A stretch of DNA of 64,000 nt from Flammeovirga sp. EKP202 (GCF_014534745.1 NZ_JACVVP010000016.1:62001-126000), one strand, 5' to 3'. Counted from the first letter of the stretch, positions 8,161 through 16,410 are shown. Notes: generated by a model not told the origin, from the letters alone. Translations and numbers: made by a program.

Positions 8161-9007
8161 ATTGATTTGCTATCTCTTTCACTTCAACAGTAGAAAGTCC
8201 TGTTCCCTCAGCTACTTGTTCTATCGACAAACCCATAGATAAAAACTTCTTTGCACTTTCAACTTTAGCTTTCTTCTCTCCAATTTCAATACCTTCATCG
8301 ACTTTATTTTGAAGAGTATTAGTATAATCTCTAAAACGCTTTAAGTCATCATCATATCTATCTTGATCGACTTTAGGTAATGCTGTATACTCAGCTAATT
8401 TAAGTACTTTTTTAAAAATACGTTCTTTTAAAATAAGTGGCATTTCATCAAACGAGTCTAAGTTTCTTAATAAATAGAGCCATTTATCAAAATTGGATTC
8501 CAAATCTTTTTCTTGTTTTTGAAACTTTGGCAACTCTAGATACACAAACTTTAATTTATCATAAAAGACTTTATTCTTTTGATTCTTTAATTCGACGATA
8601 TGATGAAAATCTTCTTCATTTTCATCAAAGATAAAATTCATAATAGAGACTACATATACAGCCTTCAATTCATAATCCCATGACATTCCCCTTTCAGCCT
8701 GTTCTTGTAGGGGGAAACTAGAATAATAAATCGTTCTATCCTTGAAAAATTTCTGAGAAGCTCTCTGCAATTCAACAATAAACTTTTCACCTTTTTCATT
8801 CTCACAATATAAATCATAAATAGCCTTACGGTCTGTATCATTTTTTGGAAGATGTTCAGTTGACTTATAAGTCAAATCCTTGATTTGATCTTCTGCAGGT
8901 AATACAGCATTTAAAAAATTGATAAGAATATCCTTATTAGATTCTTCACCAAATATCTTCTTAAAACCGAAATCCGTAAAAGGATTTATATAGCGTGAAT
9001 TACACAT
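8159..9007 (-). CDS. Rpn family PD-(D/E)XK nuclease / putative transposase-like protein
   Basis: A 282-residue protein with the typical family opening RYINPFTDFGFKKIFGEE. The PD-(D/E)XK core is visible as IYDLYCENEKGEKFIVELQR (about residues 65-84: Asp, then the E-x-Q in place of E-x-K). This is the hallmark of the Rpn (recombination-promoting nuclease)/TIGR01784 group, often annotated as transposase. Rpn proteins are DNA endonucleases that promote RecA-independent recombination. The C-terminal 50 residues (KKAKVESAKKFLSMGLSIEQVAEGTGLS) form the usual helical tail with repeated G-L-S units. Members occur in many copies per Bacteroidota genome. The gene is enclosed by two near-identical hairpins. 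Catalytic activity is inferred. Confidence 0.85.
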   Translation of the reverse strand: MCNSRYINPFTDFGFKKIFGEESNKDILINFLNAVLPAEDQIKDLTYKSTEHLPKNDTDRKAIYDLYCENEKGEKFIVELQRASQKFFKDRTIYYSSFPLQEQAERGMSWDYELKAVYVVSIMNFIFDENEEDFHHIVELKNQKNKVFYDKLKFVYLELPKFQKQEKDLESNFDKWLYLLRNLDSFDEMPLILKERIFKKVLKLAEYTALPKVDQDRYDDDLKRFRDYTNTLQNKVDEGIEIGEKKAKVESAKKFLSMGLSIEQVAEGTGLSTVEVKEIANQ

Positions 9008-9068
9008 GTTTTTATTTGTTTATTGAATAAGATACTATTTAAAAGTATTGAACTTCCACAACAATTAA

Positions 9069-9106
9069 AAAATGGCTATCAGATTTTTAACCTAATAGCC
9101 ATTTTT
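9069..9106 (-). terminator. Terminator of dnaB, similar to the hairpin at 8121-8160
   Basis: AAAATGGCTAT (9069-9079) pairs with ATAGCCATTTT (9095-9105); AG/CT adds two more pairs inside. On the - strand it runs into TTTTTAATTG. It shares the outer arms and much of the loop with the hairpin on the other side of the Rpn gene. Confidence 0.75.
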
Positions 9107-9118
9107 ATATATAATATT

Positions 9119-10801
9119 TTAGAAAGGAGGATCATTTGACGGAGGAGGTGCTCCTCCATCGTTATCTCTATTCAGTTTTGAAGGAAGCGTCTGAAACTCT
9201 TGTCCTCCATCGTCTCCACCTTCATTAAAATCAATATCTGGAGGCATGGCATTCATCTGATCAAAGGTCACTTCACCTGGCATACTACCACCTGCTTCAG
9301 GAAGACTTGATGGAATAGCAGGAGCACCAGCAAAACCACCGTGCATGCCTGACATCATATCTTCAGTTGACATAAATGAGCCATCTTCCCAATCAGCAAA
9401 CTTGGTATACTGACCAATAAATTTCAAGCGAACATTTTCCAAGCCACCACTACGGTTTTTAGAAATGATCACCTCACCCATACCTTTAGTTGAGTTACCC
9501 TCTTCATCTTCATCCAAACCATAATATTCAGGACGATATAAGAACATTACCATATCAGCATCTTGCTCAATAGATCCCGATTCACGAAGATCGGAAAGTT
9601 GTGGTCTCTTGTCTCCTCCTCTGGTTTCAACAGCACGGCTCAACTGAGAAAGTGCAATAACAGGCACATTTAATTCCTTCGCAATTTGTTTCAATGATCG
9701 GGAAATAAAGGCAATTTCCTGTTCACGGTTACCCTTAGATTTACTATCACCACCACTCATCAGCTGAAGGTAGTCAATCACAATCATTTGGATATCATGT
9801 TGCGCTTTTAACCTTCTACATTTGGCTCTTAATTCAAGTACCGTAAGTGCTGGCGTATCATCAATATAGATTGGTGCTGAAGACAAACTAGATGTTTTAT
9901 CTACTAGACGTCTCCACTCCTCATCCGTAAGATTACCTTTCTTCAATTTTTCACTTTCTAACTCTGCTTCAGCGGAAACCAAACGTTTTACCAACTGTGC
10001 TGCAGACATCTCCAGTGAGAATATAGCGGTAGGTTTTCCAAAACCAACTGATGCGTTTCTACAAGCCGATAATATAAAGGCTGTTTTACCCATTGCTGGA
10101 CGAGCGGCAATAATGATCAAATCAGAAGGCTGCCACCCTGAAGTCACCCTATCAAGGTTCGTAAATCCAGAAGGAACACCAGTGAAATCATTATCATTGT
10201 CTCTTAATTCTTCCAGTTCATGGAATACCTCCTTCACTACTTCATTCATGCCCATGTAGTTTTTACGTACATTTTCTTCTGACACTTCAAAAAGTGAGGT
10301 TTCCATCTTATCTAAAAGATCAAAAACATCAGTGGTATCTTCATATGCTTTGATTTGTATCTCATTAGAAACGTTGATCAGTTTTCTTTTGATCGAATAT
10401 TCCTGTAAAATACGTGCATAGTGAAGAACATTGGCAGAAGAGGTTACACTCTGTGTAAGACGAGCTATATAACTCACTCCTCCCACTTTCTCTAACTCTC
10501 CTGTTTTTCTAAGTTCTGTCACAATCGTCATATGATCAACAGGTTCACTTCTATTGAAAATCCCTACGATTGCATTATATATATATTGATGTGCTTCTCT
10601 ATCAAAAGTATCCGTCTTCAGCACCTCAATAACTTCGTTGAGGGCTTCCTTCTCTAGAATTAATGCACCTAAGGTCACACGTTCCAACTCGTGATCACAT
10701 GGTCTTTTTTTAGCATTCATTAATTCTAGACCTACATTGTCTGGTTTATTTTGATTAAAAGCAGATTGAATTAAACTACTTTTACTACTAGACTTCTCCA
10801 T
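9119..10801 (-). CDS. dnaB: Replicative DNA helicase DnaB
   Basis: A 560-residue hexameric helicase that unwinds DNA ahead of the replisome. Residues 30-135 are the DnaB N-terminal domain (RPCDHELERVTLGALILE). Residues 200-470 are the RecA-like domain, with Walker A AARPAMGKTAF (about 230-240), Walker B MIVIDYLQLM, and SQLSRAVETRGGDKRPQLSDLRESGSIEQ. Residues 485-560 are a low-complexity Gly/Pro/Asp-rich acidic tail ending NDPPF, longer than in E. coli DnaB but common in Bacteroidota. A -7-like TAATTTTG box (10807-10814, - strand) ends only five bases before the ATG. The mRNA may therefore be nearly leaderless, or Met28 (MNAKKRPCDHE) may be the real start. It ends in the hairpin at 9069-9106. 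Confidence 0.95.
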   Translation of the reverse strand: MEKSSSKSSLIQSAFNQNKPDNVGLELMNAKKRPCDHELERVTLGALILEKEALNEVIEVLKTDTFDREAHQYIYNAIVGIFNRSEPVDHMTIVTELRKTGELEKVGGVSYIARLTQSVTSSANVLHYARILQEYSIKRKLINVSNEIQIKAYEDTTDVFDLLDKMETSLFEVSEENVRKNYMGMNEVVKEVFHELEELRDNDNDFTGVPSGFTNLDRVTSGWQPSDLIIIAARPAMGKTAFILSACRNASVGFGKPTAIFSLEMSAAQLVKRLVSAEAELESEKLKKGNLTDEEWRRLVDKTSSLSSAPIYIDDTPALTVLELRAKCRRLKAQHDIQMIVIDYLQLMSGGDSKSKGNREQEIAFISRSLKQIAKELNVPVIALSQLSRAVETRGGDKRPQLSDLRESGSIEQDADMVMFLYRPEYYGLDEDEEGNSTKGMGEVIISKNRSGGLENVRLKFIGQYTKFADWEDGSFMSTEDMMSGMHGGFAGAPAIPSSLPEAGGSMPGEVTFDQMNAMPPDIDFNEGGDDGGQEFQTLPSKLNRDNDGGAPPPSNDPPF

Positions 10802-11058
10802 GGGTACAAAATTAAGGAGATTTATTCTAAAATTTAGGTTTTATTCGAATAGATCTTCAAATAAGTGTCATATCGTATACTAAATTATTGATCTTAAAAA
10901 GATTCCTATAACAACTTGTTAATGCTACATACAATATTTCAATAATCAAATACGGATTATCATTATTTCTAGATGAACAAATTAGATGTTATTTATAAAG
11001 ATTTACAATATGATGGATTGATTTCAATATGAATAGTAGTCTATTCATCAAAATTTAA

Positions 11059-11066
11059 TAAATTTG
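11059..11066 (+). promoter_or_regulatory. -7 box of mpl
   Basis: TAAATTTG matches TAnnTTTG, with C following. No TTG stands at the expected 19-nt distance upstream. The predicted start near 11070 immediately precedes the hairpin at 11074-11109. Confidence 0.5.
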
Positions 11067-11073
11067 CACTTCA

Positions 11074-11109
11074 AAAGTAAAAGAAGGGCTTCCTTTTTAT
11101 TTTTACTTT
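11074..11109 (+). promoter_or_regulatory. mpl leader hairpin
   Basis: AAAGTAAAA (11074-11082) pairs perfectly with TTTTACTTT (11101-11109), and inside it AAGG pairs with CCTT around a GCTT loop. With the start site predicted near 11070 this stem would sit at the very 5' end of the mpl mRNA, 46 nt before the ATG. A role in mRNA stability or attenuation is inference. Confidence 0.4.
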
Positions 11110-11155
11110 GAATACATCATATTATTTGAATTATTTTATTCTACAATAGATATAC

Positions 11156-12520
11156 ATGAGAGTTCATTTTATTGCAATAGGTGGAAGCATTATGCACAAC
11201 CTAGCAATCACATTACAGCAAAAAGGTTACAACGTGAGTGGTTCTGATGATCACATTTATGAACCTGCATATTCTAACCTTAAGGAATTCGATTTACTTC
11301 CTGCTGAAATGGGATGGCACCCTGAAAAAATTACAAACGATATCAACGCTGTAATTTTGGGTATGCACGCTCAAAAAGACAATCCAGAATTAGTAAAAGC
11401 TAAACAATTAGGACTTAATATTTATTCTTTCCCTGAATATATCTACTCTCAGACTAAGAATAAGCAACGTGTTGTAGTGGCTGGAAGTCATGGTAAGACG
11501 TCTGTAACATCAATGATCATTCATGTTCTTAACTATTGGAATATCGAATGTGATTATCTTGTAGGAGCTGCGTTGAAAGGTGTAGAAAGACCTGTAAAAA
11601 TTACAGATAGTGCTCCTGTAGTAATCCTTGAAGGTGACGAGTATTTATCTTCACCATTGGATGCAAAACCTAAGTTTTTAAATTATCATCATCACATTGG
11701 AGTAGTTACTGGGATTGCTTGGGATCATGTTAATGTATACCCTAAGTATGAAGAGTACGAAAAACAATTCGAATTATTTGTCGAAAACTCTCCAAAAGCA
11801 GGTGTAATTATTTATAGTGCTGAAGATAAGGCTTTAAAGAAATTAGTCAAGAGACTTGATATCTCAGGTGATGTTGATGTTATCCCTTACGATAAATTAA
11901 AGTCGAAGGTAAAAGATGGCAAAACAATTATCACTGCAGGACATGTAAACACTGAAACGAAAGTATTTGGTGATCATAATTTACAAAATATGTCTGCTGC
12001 AATGGAAGTTTGTAAGCGCCTGAACGTAAGCAAAGACGAATTCATAGAAGCAATAGCTTCGTTTGAGGGTGCTGCTTTGAGAATGCAGTTGATCAAAGAA
12101 ACTCCTGATACGAAAGTATTTAGAGACTTCGCTCATTCACCATCAAAAGTGCAAGCCACTGTACATGCGGTAGCAAAACAATATCCAAAAGAAAAGCTTG
12201 TGGCTTGTTTGGAATTGCATACCTTTAGTAGCCTTACTTCATCTTTCTTGTCAGAGTATGAAAAAACACTGAAAGAAGCTGATATTCCATTGGTTTACTT
12301 TAATCCTAAAGTGGTTGAAAACAAAGGATTAAATTCAATCACAAAAGAAGATGTATTCAATGCTTTCAAACAAAAAAATGTAGAAATTTTTACGGATGAG
12401 AAAGCACTTCAGAAAAGATTATTAGAGATTGACTGGAATAAGAAAAATCTATTATTAATGTCTTCTGGACAATTCAACAAAATGCCAATTGATGAGCTAG
12501 TGGAAGAAATTACTAAATAG
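11156..12520 (+). CDS. mpl: UDP-N-acetylmuramate:L-Ala-gamma-D-Glu-meso-DAP ligase (Mpl)
   Basis: A 454-residue Mur-ligase-family enzyme that joins recycled tripeptide to UDP-MurNAc, returning cell-wall turnover products to peptidoglycan synthesis in the cytoplasm. The N-terminal Rossmann segment is HFIAIGGSIMHNLAITLQQKGYNVSGSDD. The ATP-binding P-loop is VVVAGSHGKTSVTSMI (about 107-122). The LEGDEYLSS and NYHHHIGVVTGIAWDHVNVYP segments are characteristic of Mpl rather than MurC. The downstream FRDFAHSPSKVQATVHAV is the C-terminal domain motif. It is upstream of murB in the same direction but separated from it by a strong terminator at 12546-12598. Confidence 0.93.
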   Translation: MRVHFIAIGGSIMHNLAITLQQKGYNVSGSDDHIYEPAYSNLKEFDLLPAEMGWHPEKITNDINAVILGMHAQKDNPELVKAKQLGLNIYSFPEYIYSQTKNKQRVVVAGSHGKTSVTSMIIHVLNYWNIECDYLVGAALKGVERPVKITDSAPVVILEGDEYLSSPLDAKPKFLNYHHHIGVVTGIAWDHVNVYPKYEEYEKQFELFVENSPKAGVIIYSAEDKALKKLVKRLDISGDVDVIPYDKLKSKVKDGKTIITAGHVNTETKVFGDHNLQNMSAAMEVCKRLNVSKDEFIEAIASFEGAALRMQLIKETPDTKVFRDFAHSPSKVQATVHAVAKQYPKEKLVACLELHTFSSLTSSFLSEYEKTLKEADIPLVYFNPKVVENKGLNSITKEDVFNAFKQKNVEIFTDEKALQKRLLEIDWNKKNLLLMSSGQFNKMPIDELVEEITK

Positions 12521-12545
12521 TACTTTTCACTACCAATAATAATAC

Positions 12546-12598
12546 AAGGCGTTGGGTTGATTTCAATTCGAAAATACAACCTAACGCCTTATTTTTTT
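12546..12598 (+). terminator. Terminator of mpl
   Basis: AAGGCGTTGGGTTG (12546-12559) pairs with CAACCTAACGCCTT (12577-12590), a 14-bp stem with one G-T wobble, followed by an A and seven T. Confidence 0.9.
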
Positions 12599-12605
12599 AA
12601 GACCT

Positions 12606-13613
12606 ATGAAAACAAATATTTCACTCCTACCTTACCACACATTTGGTGCTAAAGTAAATGCTGATTTCTTTACGACTTTTTCCAATAAAGAAGAATTAAC
12701 GACTATCCTTGATCAAAAACCTAATGATCAAAACTTCATTATCCTTGGAGGTGGAAGCAATATACTTTTCACGAAAGATTTCCATGGTTTAATCATTAAA
12801 AATGAAATTAGCGGCTTTGAAGTCATCTCCGAAGATGATCATCATATTACATTAAAAATTGGTGCCGGTGAAAATTGGCATGATACGGTAATGCAAACAG
12901 TGGAAAAGGGTTGGCAGGGCATTGAAAACCTTGCTTTGATTCCTGGAACTGTTGGGGCAAGCCCTATACAAAATATTGGTGCCTATGGCGTTGAAGTAAA
13001 AGATGTAATACAAAAAGTCGAATTTTATCATTTTGATAAAAAAGAAACATTTGAATACAGCAATCAAGAATGTGCGTTTGGATATAGAAATAGTATTTTC
13101 AAAAATGAGCTAAAAGGTAAAATTGCTGTTCTTTCCATCACTATTCAGCTAAATAAAAATTGGAACTTCAATACAAGTTATGGTGCTATTGAAGACGAAA
13201 TTGAGAATCAGGGTATCGAAAACCTTACTCCTCTTGATTTAGCCAATGTGATCATCAAAATTCGTGAATCAAAATTACCAGACCCTAACGAAATTGGTAA
13301 TTGTGGCAGCTTCTTCAAAAACCCTGTTTTGCCAAAAGAAGATGCTTTAAAAATCATTGAAAAACACCCAGATGCACCTCATTATATTGTAGGTGAAGAA
13401 GCGATCAAAATACCTGCCGGATGGTTGATTCAAACGGCTGGATGGAAAGGGAAATCTTTAGGTAATGTAGGAACATACCCTAAACAAGCATTGGTACTCG
13501 TCAACAATGGTGGAGCAACAGGTGAAGAAGCTTGGGCTCTAGCACTTCAAATTCAAAAAGATGTAAAATCGCAATTTGGTATCAGCATCGAACCTGAAGT
13601 GAATATACTATAG
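12606..13613 (+). CDS. murB: UDP-N-acetylenolpyruvoylglucosamine reductase (MurB)
   Basis: A 335-residue flavoenzyme that reduces UDP-GlcNAc-enolpyruvate to UDP-MurNAc with NADPH. The FAD-binding segment is NFIILGGGSNILFTKDFHGLIIKN (about residues 40-65). GIENLALIPGTVGASPIQNIGAYGVEVKD is the diagnostic FAD/substrate loop. GYRNSIFKN and GNCGSFFKNPV carry the catalytic Tyr/Arg and the proton-donating Ser. The conserved C-terminal Glu lies in SIEPEVNIL. The length and motifs indicate type I MurB. Its stop codon (TAG, 13611-13613) is followed directly by the ATG of the channel gene, suggesting translational coupling. Confidence 0.95.
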   Translation: MKTNISLLPYHTFGAKVNADFFTTFSNKEELTTILDQKPNDQNFIILGGGSNILFTKDFHGLIIKNEISGFEVISEDDHHITLKIGAGENWHDTVMQTVEKGWQGIENLALIPGTVGASPIQNIGAYGVEVKDVIQKVEFYHFDKKETFEYSNQECAFGYRNSIFKNELKGKIAVLSITIQLNKNWNFNTSYGAIEDEIENQGIENLTPLDLANVIIKIRESKLPDPNEIGNCGSFFKNPVLPKEDALKIIEKHPDAPHYIVGEEAIKIPAGWLIQTAGWKGKSLGNVGTYPKQALVLVNNGGATGEEAWALALQIQKDVKSQFGISIEPEVNIL

Positions 13614-14627
13614 ATGAGACCCATAATATCCAAAATATTACCCGCCTTTGGTGTTATTCTCTTTATTTTATTAATGGGAACAATTGGTTTTATGGCAACG
13701 TCAAGTACTCCTGTCGATCCAATTGATGCATTCTTTATGACTGCGATTACCATTACAACCATTGGCTATGGTGAAGTAATCCCATTAGACAACAATCCCG
13801 TTGGAAGATTTTTTGCTATTTTTATAGCGTTCAGTGGAATTGGTACTTTTACATATATTGCCACTTCTTTGTCGGCTTTCTTTTTGGAAGGACACATACA
13901 GGAGGAGTTTATCAAAAGAAGAAGTTTACGTATGATCAACAAACTAGACAAACATCTTATTATTTGCGGTTTAGGAAGAGTTGGACTTAAAATCGCTGAA
14001 GAGTTAGATAAAAAGGAAAAAGCTTTCGTGTTTATTGAAAACGACAATCAAGTTTATCTAAAACATAGAAAGGTATATAAACACGCTTACGGTATTGTGG
14101 GTGATTGTACCGTTGATGATACATTAATTTCAGCTGGAATTGAAAATGCAGAGGGTGTATTTGTCTGTACTAACGATGACAATATCAACCTTGTAACTAC
14201 TCTTTCGTCAAGGCAACTTAACCCTACAGCTAGAATTGTTTCTGCTAATAAATTCCCTTCCTTCAAACAGAAATTAAAATCAGTAGGTGCAGACGAGGTA
14301 GTATCTCCCCACTCTATTGGAGGTAGAAGAATGGCAATGGAAATGCTTCGTCCAACTATCACTACTTTTATCGATGCCATTAGAAGAGAAAAAACCGACT
14401 TTTTCAGACTCGAAGAAATTCATGTCAACGAATCATTTGCCGGTCAAAAACTTGAAGCTTTAGAGATCCATAACTTGCCTTCTACCCTTATTTTGGCCAT
14501 TAGAAACAATGAGGATTGGCAATTTAAGCCCGACGTCAATACAGTGCTTCAAAGTGAATCTGTATTGGTGATTATGACAAATTCGGAAGAAAAAGCGTAT
14601 ATTCAAGAACGCTTATCAAAAGTATAG
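13614..14627 (+). CDS. Two-TM potassium channel with RCK (TrkA-N/TrkA-C) domains
   Basis: A 337-residue MthK/Kch-like K+ channel of the inner membrane. Transmembrane helix 1 is at about 8-28. The pore loop carries the selectivity filter TTIGYGE (about 48-54). Transmembrane helix 2 is at about 65-85 (FFAIFIAFSGIGTFTYIATSLSAFF). A cytoplasmic TrkA-N Rossmann domain begins at KHLIICGLGRVGLKIAEELDK (about 113-133) with GxGxxG, and a TrkA-C domain fills about 255-337. RCK domains gate the pore in response to Ca2+, nucleotide or redox ligands; the ligand here is unknown. It starts at the base after the murB stop and ends at the base before the next start, so it is a coupled operon member between cell-wall genes. 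Confidence 0.9.
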   Translation: MRPIISKILPAFGVILFILLMGTIGFMATSSTPVDPIDAFFMTAITITTIGYGEVIPLDNNPVGRFFAIFIAFSGIGTFTYIATSLSAFFLEGHIQEEFIKRRSLRMINKLDKHLIICGLGRVGLKIAEELDKKEKAFVFIENDNQVYLKHRKVYKHAYGIVGDCTVDDTLISAGIENAEGVFVCTNDDNINLVTTLSSRQLNPTARIVSANKFPSFKQKLKSVGADEVVSPHSIGGRRMAMEMLRPTITTFIDAIRREKTDFFRLEEIHVNESFAGQKLEALEIHNLPSTLILAIRNNEDWQFKPDVNTVLQSESVLVIMTNSEEKAYIQERLSKV

Positions 14628-15296
14628 ATGAACTACAGGAAAATATTTTCAACATTTATTTTTATCTATCTTCTTATTTTTAGTTTTGCTGGAGTAGCTC
14701 AAGATAAAGATAGACCACAAACGCTCGCTCATTCTGATGAGGATGAAAACTTTATTACCCAAACTTCCAAAAAACAAATTCTAACAGGCTTTGGATACGG
14801 TCTTGGTTTCGCCTATCAAAATCGTAATTTGGGTTTTACAAATAGTAATATTTTAGTCGACGCTTTTGGTACTTTATATGCAGGATATTTCATTATAGAT
14901 GAGCTAATGATTGGAGGTTTCCTCCATGGAGGGTTGAGAACTTTATCTTTTACCTACGATAATAAAAACATCGAAACTTTCATTGGTGGTGGCCCAAGAG
15001 TAAGAAAATACCTAAAAAATGGTATTTTTGGAGAGTTATCTTATGCAAGAAGTAAAACGCGTTTGACTTATACTGTTCAAGACAATACGGCAAAGTTTGA
15101 TGGATATGGTAATGTATACGGTATAAGTCTTGGGTTTGGTAATTTTTGGACTCCAAGAATTTCTCTTGAAATTGTCCTCAATTACTTCTACATAGAAAGT
15201 CATTATGATATTTATACAGTACCTAATACTTCAAGCAATTTTAGTATTACAGCAAGTATCAGCTTTGCCACAAAGAAAAAACATAAAATTCAATGA
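14628..15296 (+). CDS. Outer-membrane beta-barrel protein, unknown function
   Basis: A 222-residue exported protein. Residues 1-24 are a signal peptide (FIYLLIFSFAGVAQ). From about residue 45 the sequence alternates polar and aromatic/hydrophobic residues with many Gly and Tyr (GFGYGLGFAYQNRNLGF, FGTLYAGYFI, GGFLHGGLRTLSFTY, YGISLGFGNFWTPRISLEIVLNYFYI). This is the pattern of a small 8-10 stranded outer-membrane barrel of the OmpA/OprF N-domain kind. No OmpA-like peptidoglycan-binding domain follows. The ATG follows the channel stop with no spacer, and its stop overlaps the next start (ATGA, 15293-15296). Its role in the murB operon is unknown. Confidence 0.75.
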   Translation: MNYRKIFSTFIFIYLLIFSFAGVAQDKDRPQTLAHSDEDENFITQTSKKQILTGFGYGLGFAYQNRNLGFTNSNILVDAFGTLYAGYFIIDELMIGGFLHGGLRTLSFTYDNKNIETFIGGGPRVRKYLKNGIFGELSYARSKTRLTYTVQDNTAKFDGYGNVYGISLGFGNFWTPRISLEIVLNYFYIESHYDIYTVPNTSSNFSITASISFATKKKHKIQ

Positions 15297-16075
15297 AGCC
15301 AACATTTGGACTTTGTATATATAGTACCCTAGCGGTAAGAGGAGAAGCTGCACATTCATCAGAAATGACAACACAGTTGTTATATGGTGAATTGTATAAA
15401 GTTTTATCCGTTGATGAAAAAGAAGAGTGGATCAAGATTAGAATGCTCAAGGATAATTATGAAGGTTGGATTACTTACGGCCAACATAACGAAGTAGCCC
15501 CAGAGTATGCTGAAAGGTATAGAAAGGAAGAGCATCCCGTTGTTACCCGATTGATCTACCCTATTTTTGACAATCAAAAAACCATACATTTGTCAGTAGG
15601 ATCAACATTGCCTTTTCATTATGAAAAATGCAACTCTATGCAATTAAAATATGCTCAATTGCACAGTGTTCTACCTTCAAAAAATGAAGAGCACCCCATT
15701 ACTACAGCTGAGAAATATATGGGAGTCCCTTATTTATGGGGAGGTCGCTCAATTTTTGGAATTGATTGTTCTGGTTTTGCACAAACAGTCATGGGTGCAC
15801 ATGGTATTCTTCTACCTAGAGATGCTTACCAACAAGCTGAAATTGGAACTAAAGTCTCTTTCTCCGATGCTAAAGCAGGTGACTTAGCCTATTTTAATAA
15901 TGAAAAAGGGAGAATTACGCATGTTGGAATTGTTTCAGGAGAAGGTAAAATTATACATTCTTCCCATTTTGTAAGAGAAGACATTTTGAATACAAAAGGA
16001 ATTTTCAGTAATCGTGAAGGTAAGCAAACGCATGAACTATCACATATTATGAGGGTTTCTAAAAGTATTGTTTAA
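15293..16075 (+). CDS. NlpC/P60 family cysteine peptidase with SH3-like domain
   Basis: A 260-residue peptidoglycan endopeptidase-like protein. Residues 1-75 resemble a bacterial SH3 domain (LYGELYKVLSVDEKEEWIKIRML...YEGWITYG). Residues 135-255 are NlpC/P60: YMGVPYLWGGRSIFGIDCSGF supplies the catalytic Cys (about 159), THVGIVSGEGKIIHSS the catalytic His, and GDLAYFN the usual strand before it. The domain order matches gamma-D-Glu-diamino-acid endopeptidases such as YkfC/BcPs. No signal peptide is obvious, which would suit a cytoplasmic muropeptide-recycling enzyme like YkfC. That fits the neighbouring mpl and murB. It ends in the terminator at 16136-16176. Confidence 0.88.
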   Translation: MKPTFGLCIYSTLAVRGEAAHSSEMTTQLLYGELYKVLSVDEKEEWIKIRMLKDNYEGWITYGQHNEVAPEYAERYRKEEHPVVTRLIYPIFDNQKTIHLSVGSTLPFHYEKCNSMQLKYAQLHSVLPSKNEEHPITTAEKYMGVPYLWGGRSIFGIDCSGFAQTVMGAHGILLPRDAYQQAEIGTKVSFSDAKAGDLAYFNNEKGRITHVGIVSGEGKIIHSSHFVREDILNTKGIFSNREGKQTHELSHIMRVSKSIV

Positions 16076-16135
16076 GTTTGAGGAATACTCTTTAATTCAC
16101 TTCTAACATAAAGTATTCATTAAAAACCTCTTACA

Positions 16136-16176
16136 AAACCTACAAATAGGCTTTTTTCAGCTATTTATAGGTTTTT
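16136..16176 (+). terminator. Terminator of the murB-nlpC operon
   Basis: AAACCTA (16136-16142) pairs with TAGGTTT (16168-16174), and AAATAG with CTATTT inside it (one C-A mismatch between), ending in a T tract. Confidence 0.75.
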
Positions 16177-16207
16177 GATTTGGAATAAATATTTAATAAT
16201 ATTAAAA

Positions 16208-16379
16208 TTGTATAACATCAATTTGTTACTGCAAATAAAAGGTTAATCATGTTCTCGCCGATTTTTACCCAAAATCATGAGAAATTTTAGTTAACATCAC
16301 TTATTGATGAAATTACTTTCAACAATTTAGCCGGAACTAGCCGTGGCCATCATGATTTTGATGGCTTTTTTTATTTTTT
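16208..16379 (+). ncRNA. Candidate structured small RNA (or attenuator-like leader)
   Basis: No open frame lies here, yet a clear intrinsic terminator does: GCCATCA (16346-16352) / TGATGGC (16359-16365) followed by a T-rich tail to 16379. Upstream is a second hairpin, CTC-GATTTT (16254-16265) / AAAATC-GAG (16271-16281). Its 3' part, AAAATCATGA (16271-16280), is also perfectly complementary to TCATGATTTT (16350-16359) inside the terminator. Two mutually exclusive folds are therefore possible, as in attenuators. The nearest + strand gene is 860 bp downstream, so an independent small RNA is as likely. A -7-like TCAATTTG (16218-16225) has one mismatch. The 5' end is approximate. Confidence 0.45.
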
Positions 16380-16410
16380 AAAATTGGATTAAAACATAAA
16401 AATTCTTTTC

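Larger units (their letters stand above)
10802..11155. other. 354-bp divergent spacer dnaB / mpl
   Basis: There is no gene here. Visible are a -7-like box for dnaB on the - strand (TAATTTTG, 10807-10814), an 8-bp inverted repeat ATGAATAG/CTATTCAT with a TAGT spacer (11029-11048), the mpl -7 box (11059-11066) and a leader hairpin (11074-11109). The remainder is AT-rich and featureless to me. Confidence 0.6.
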
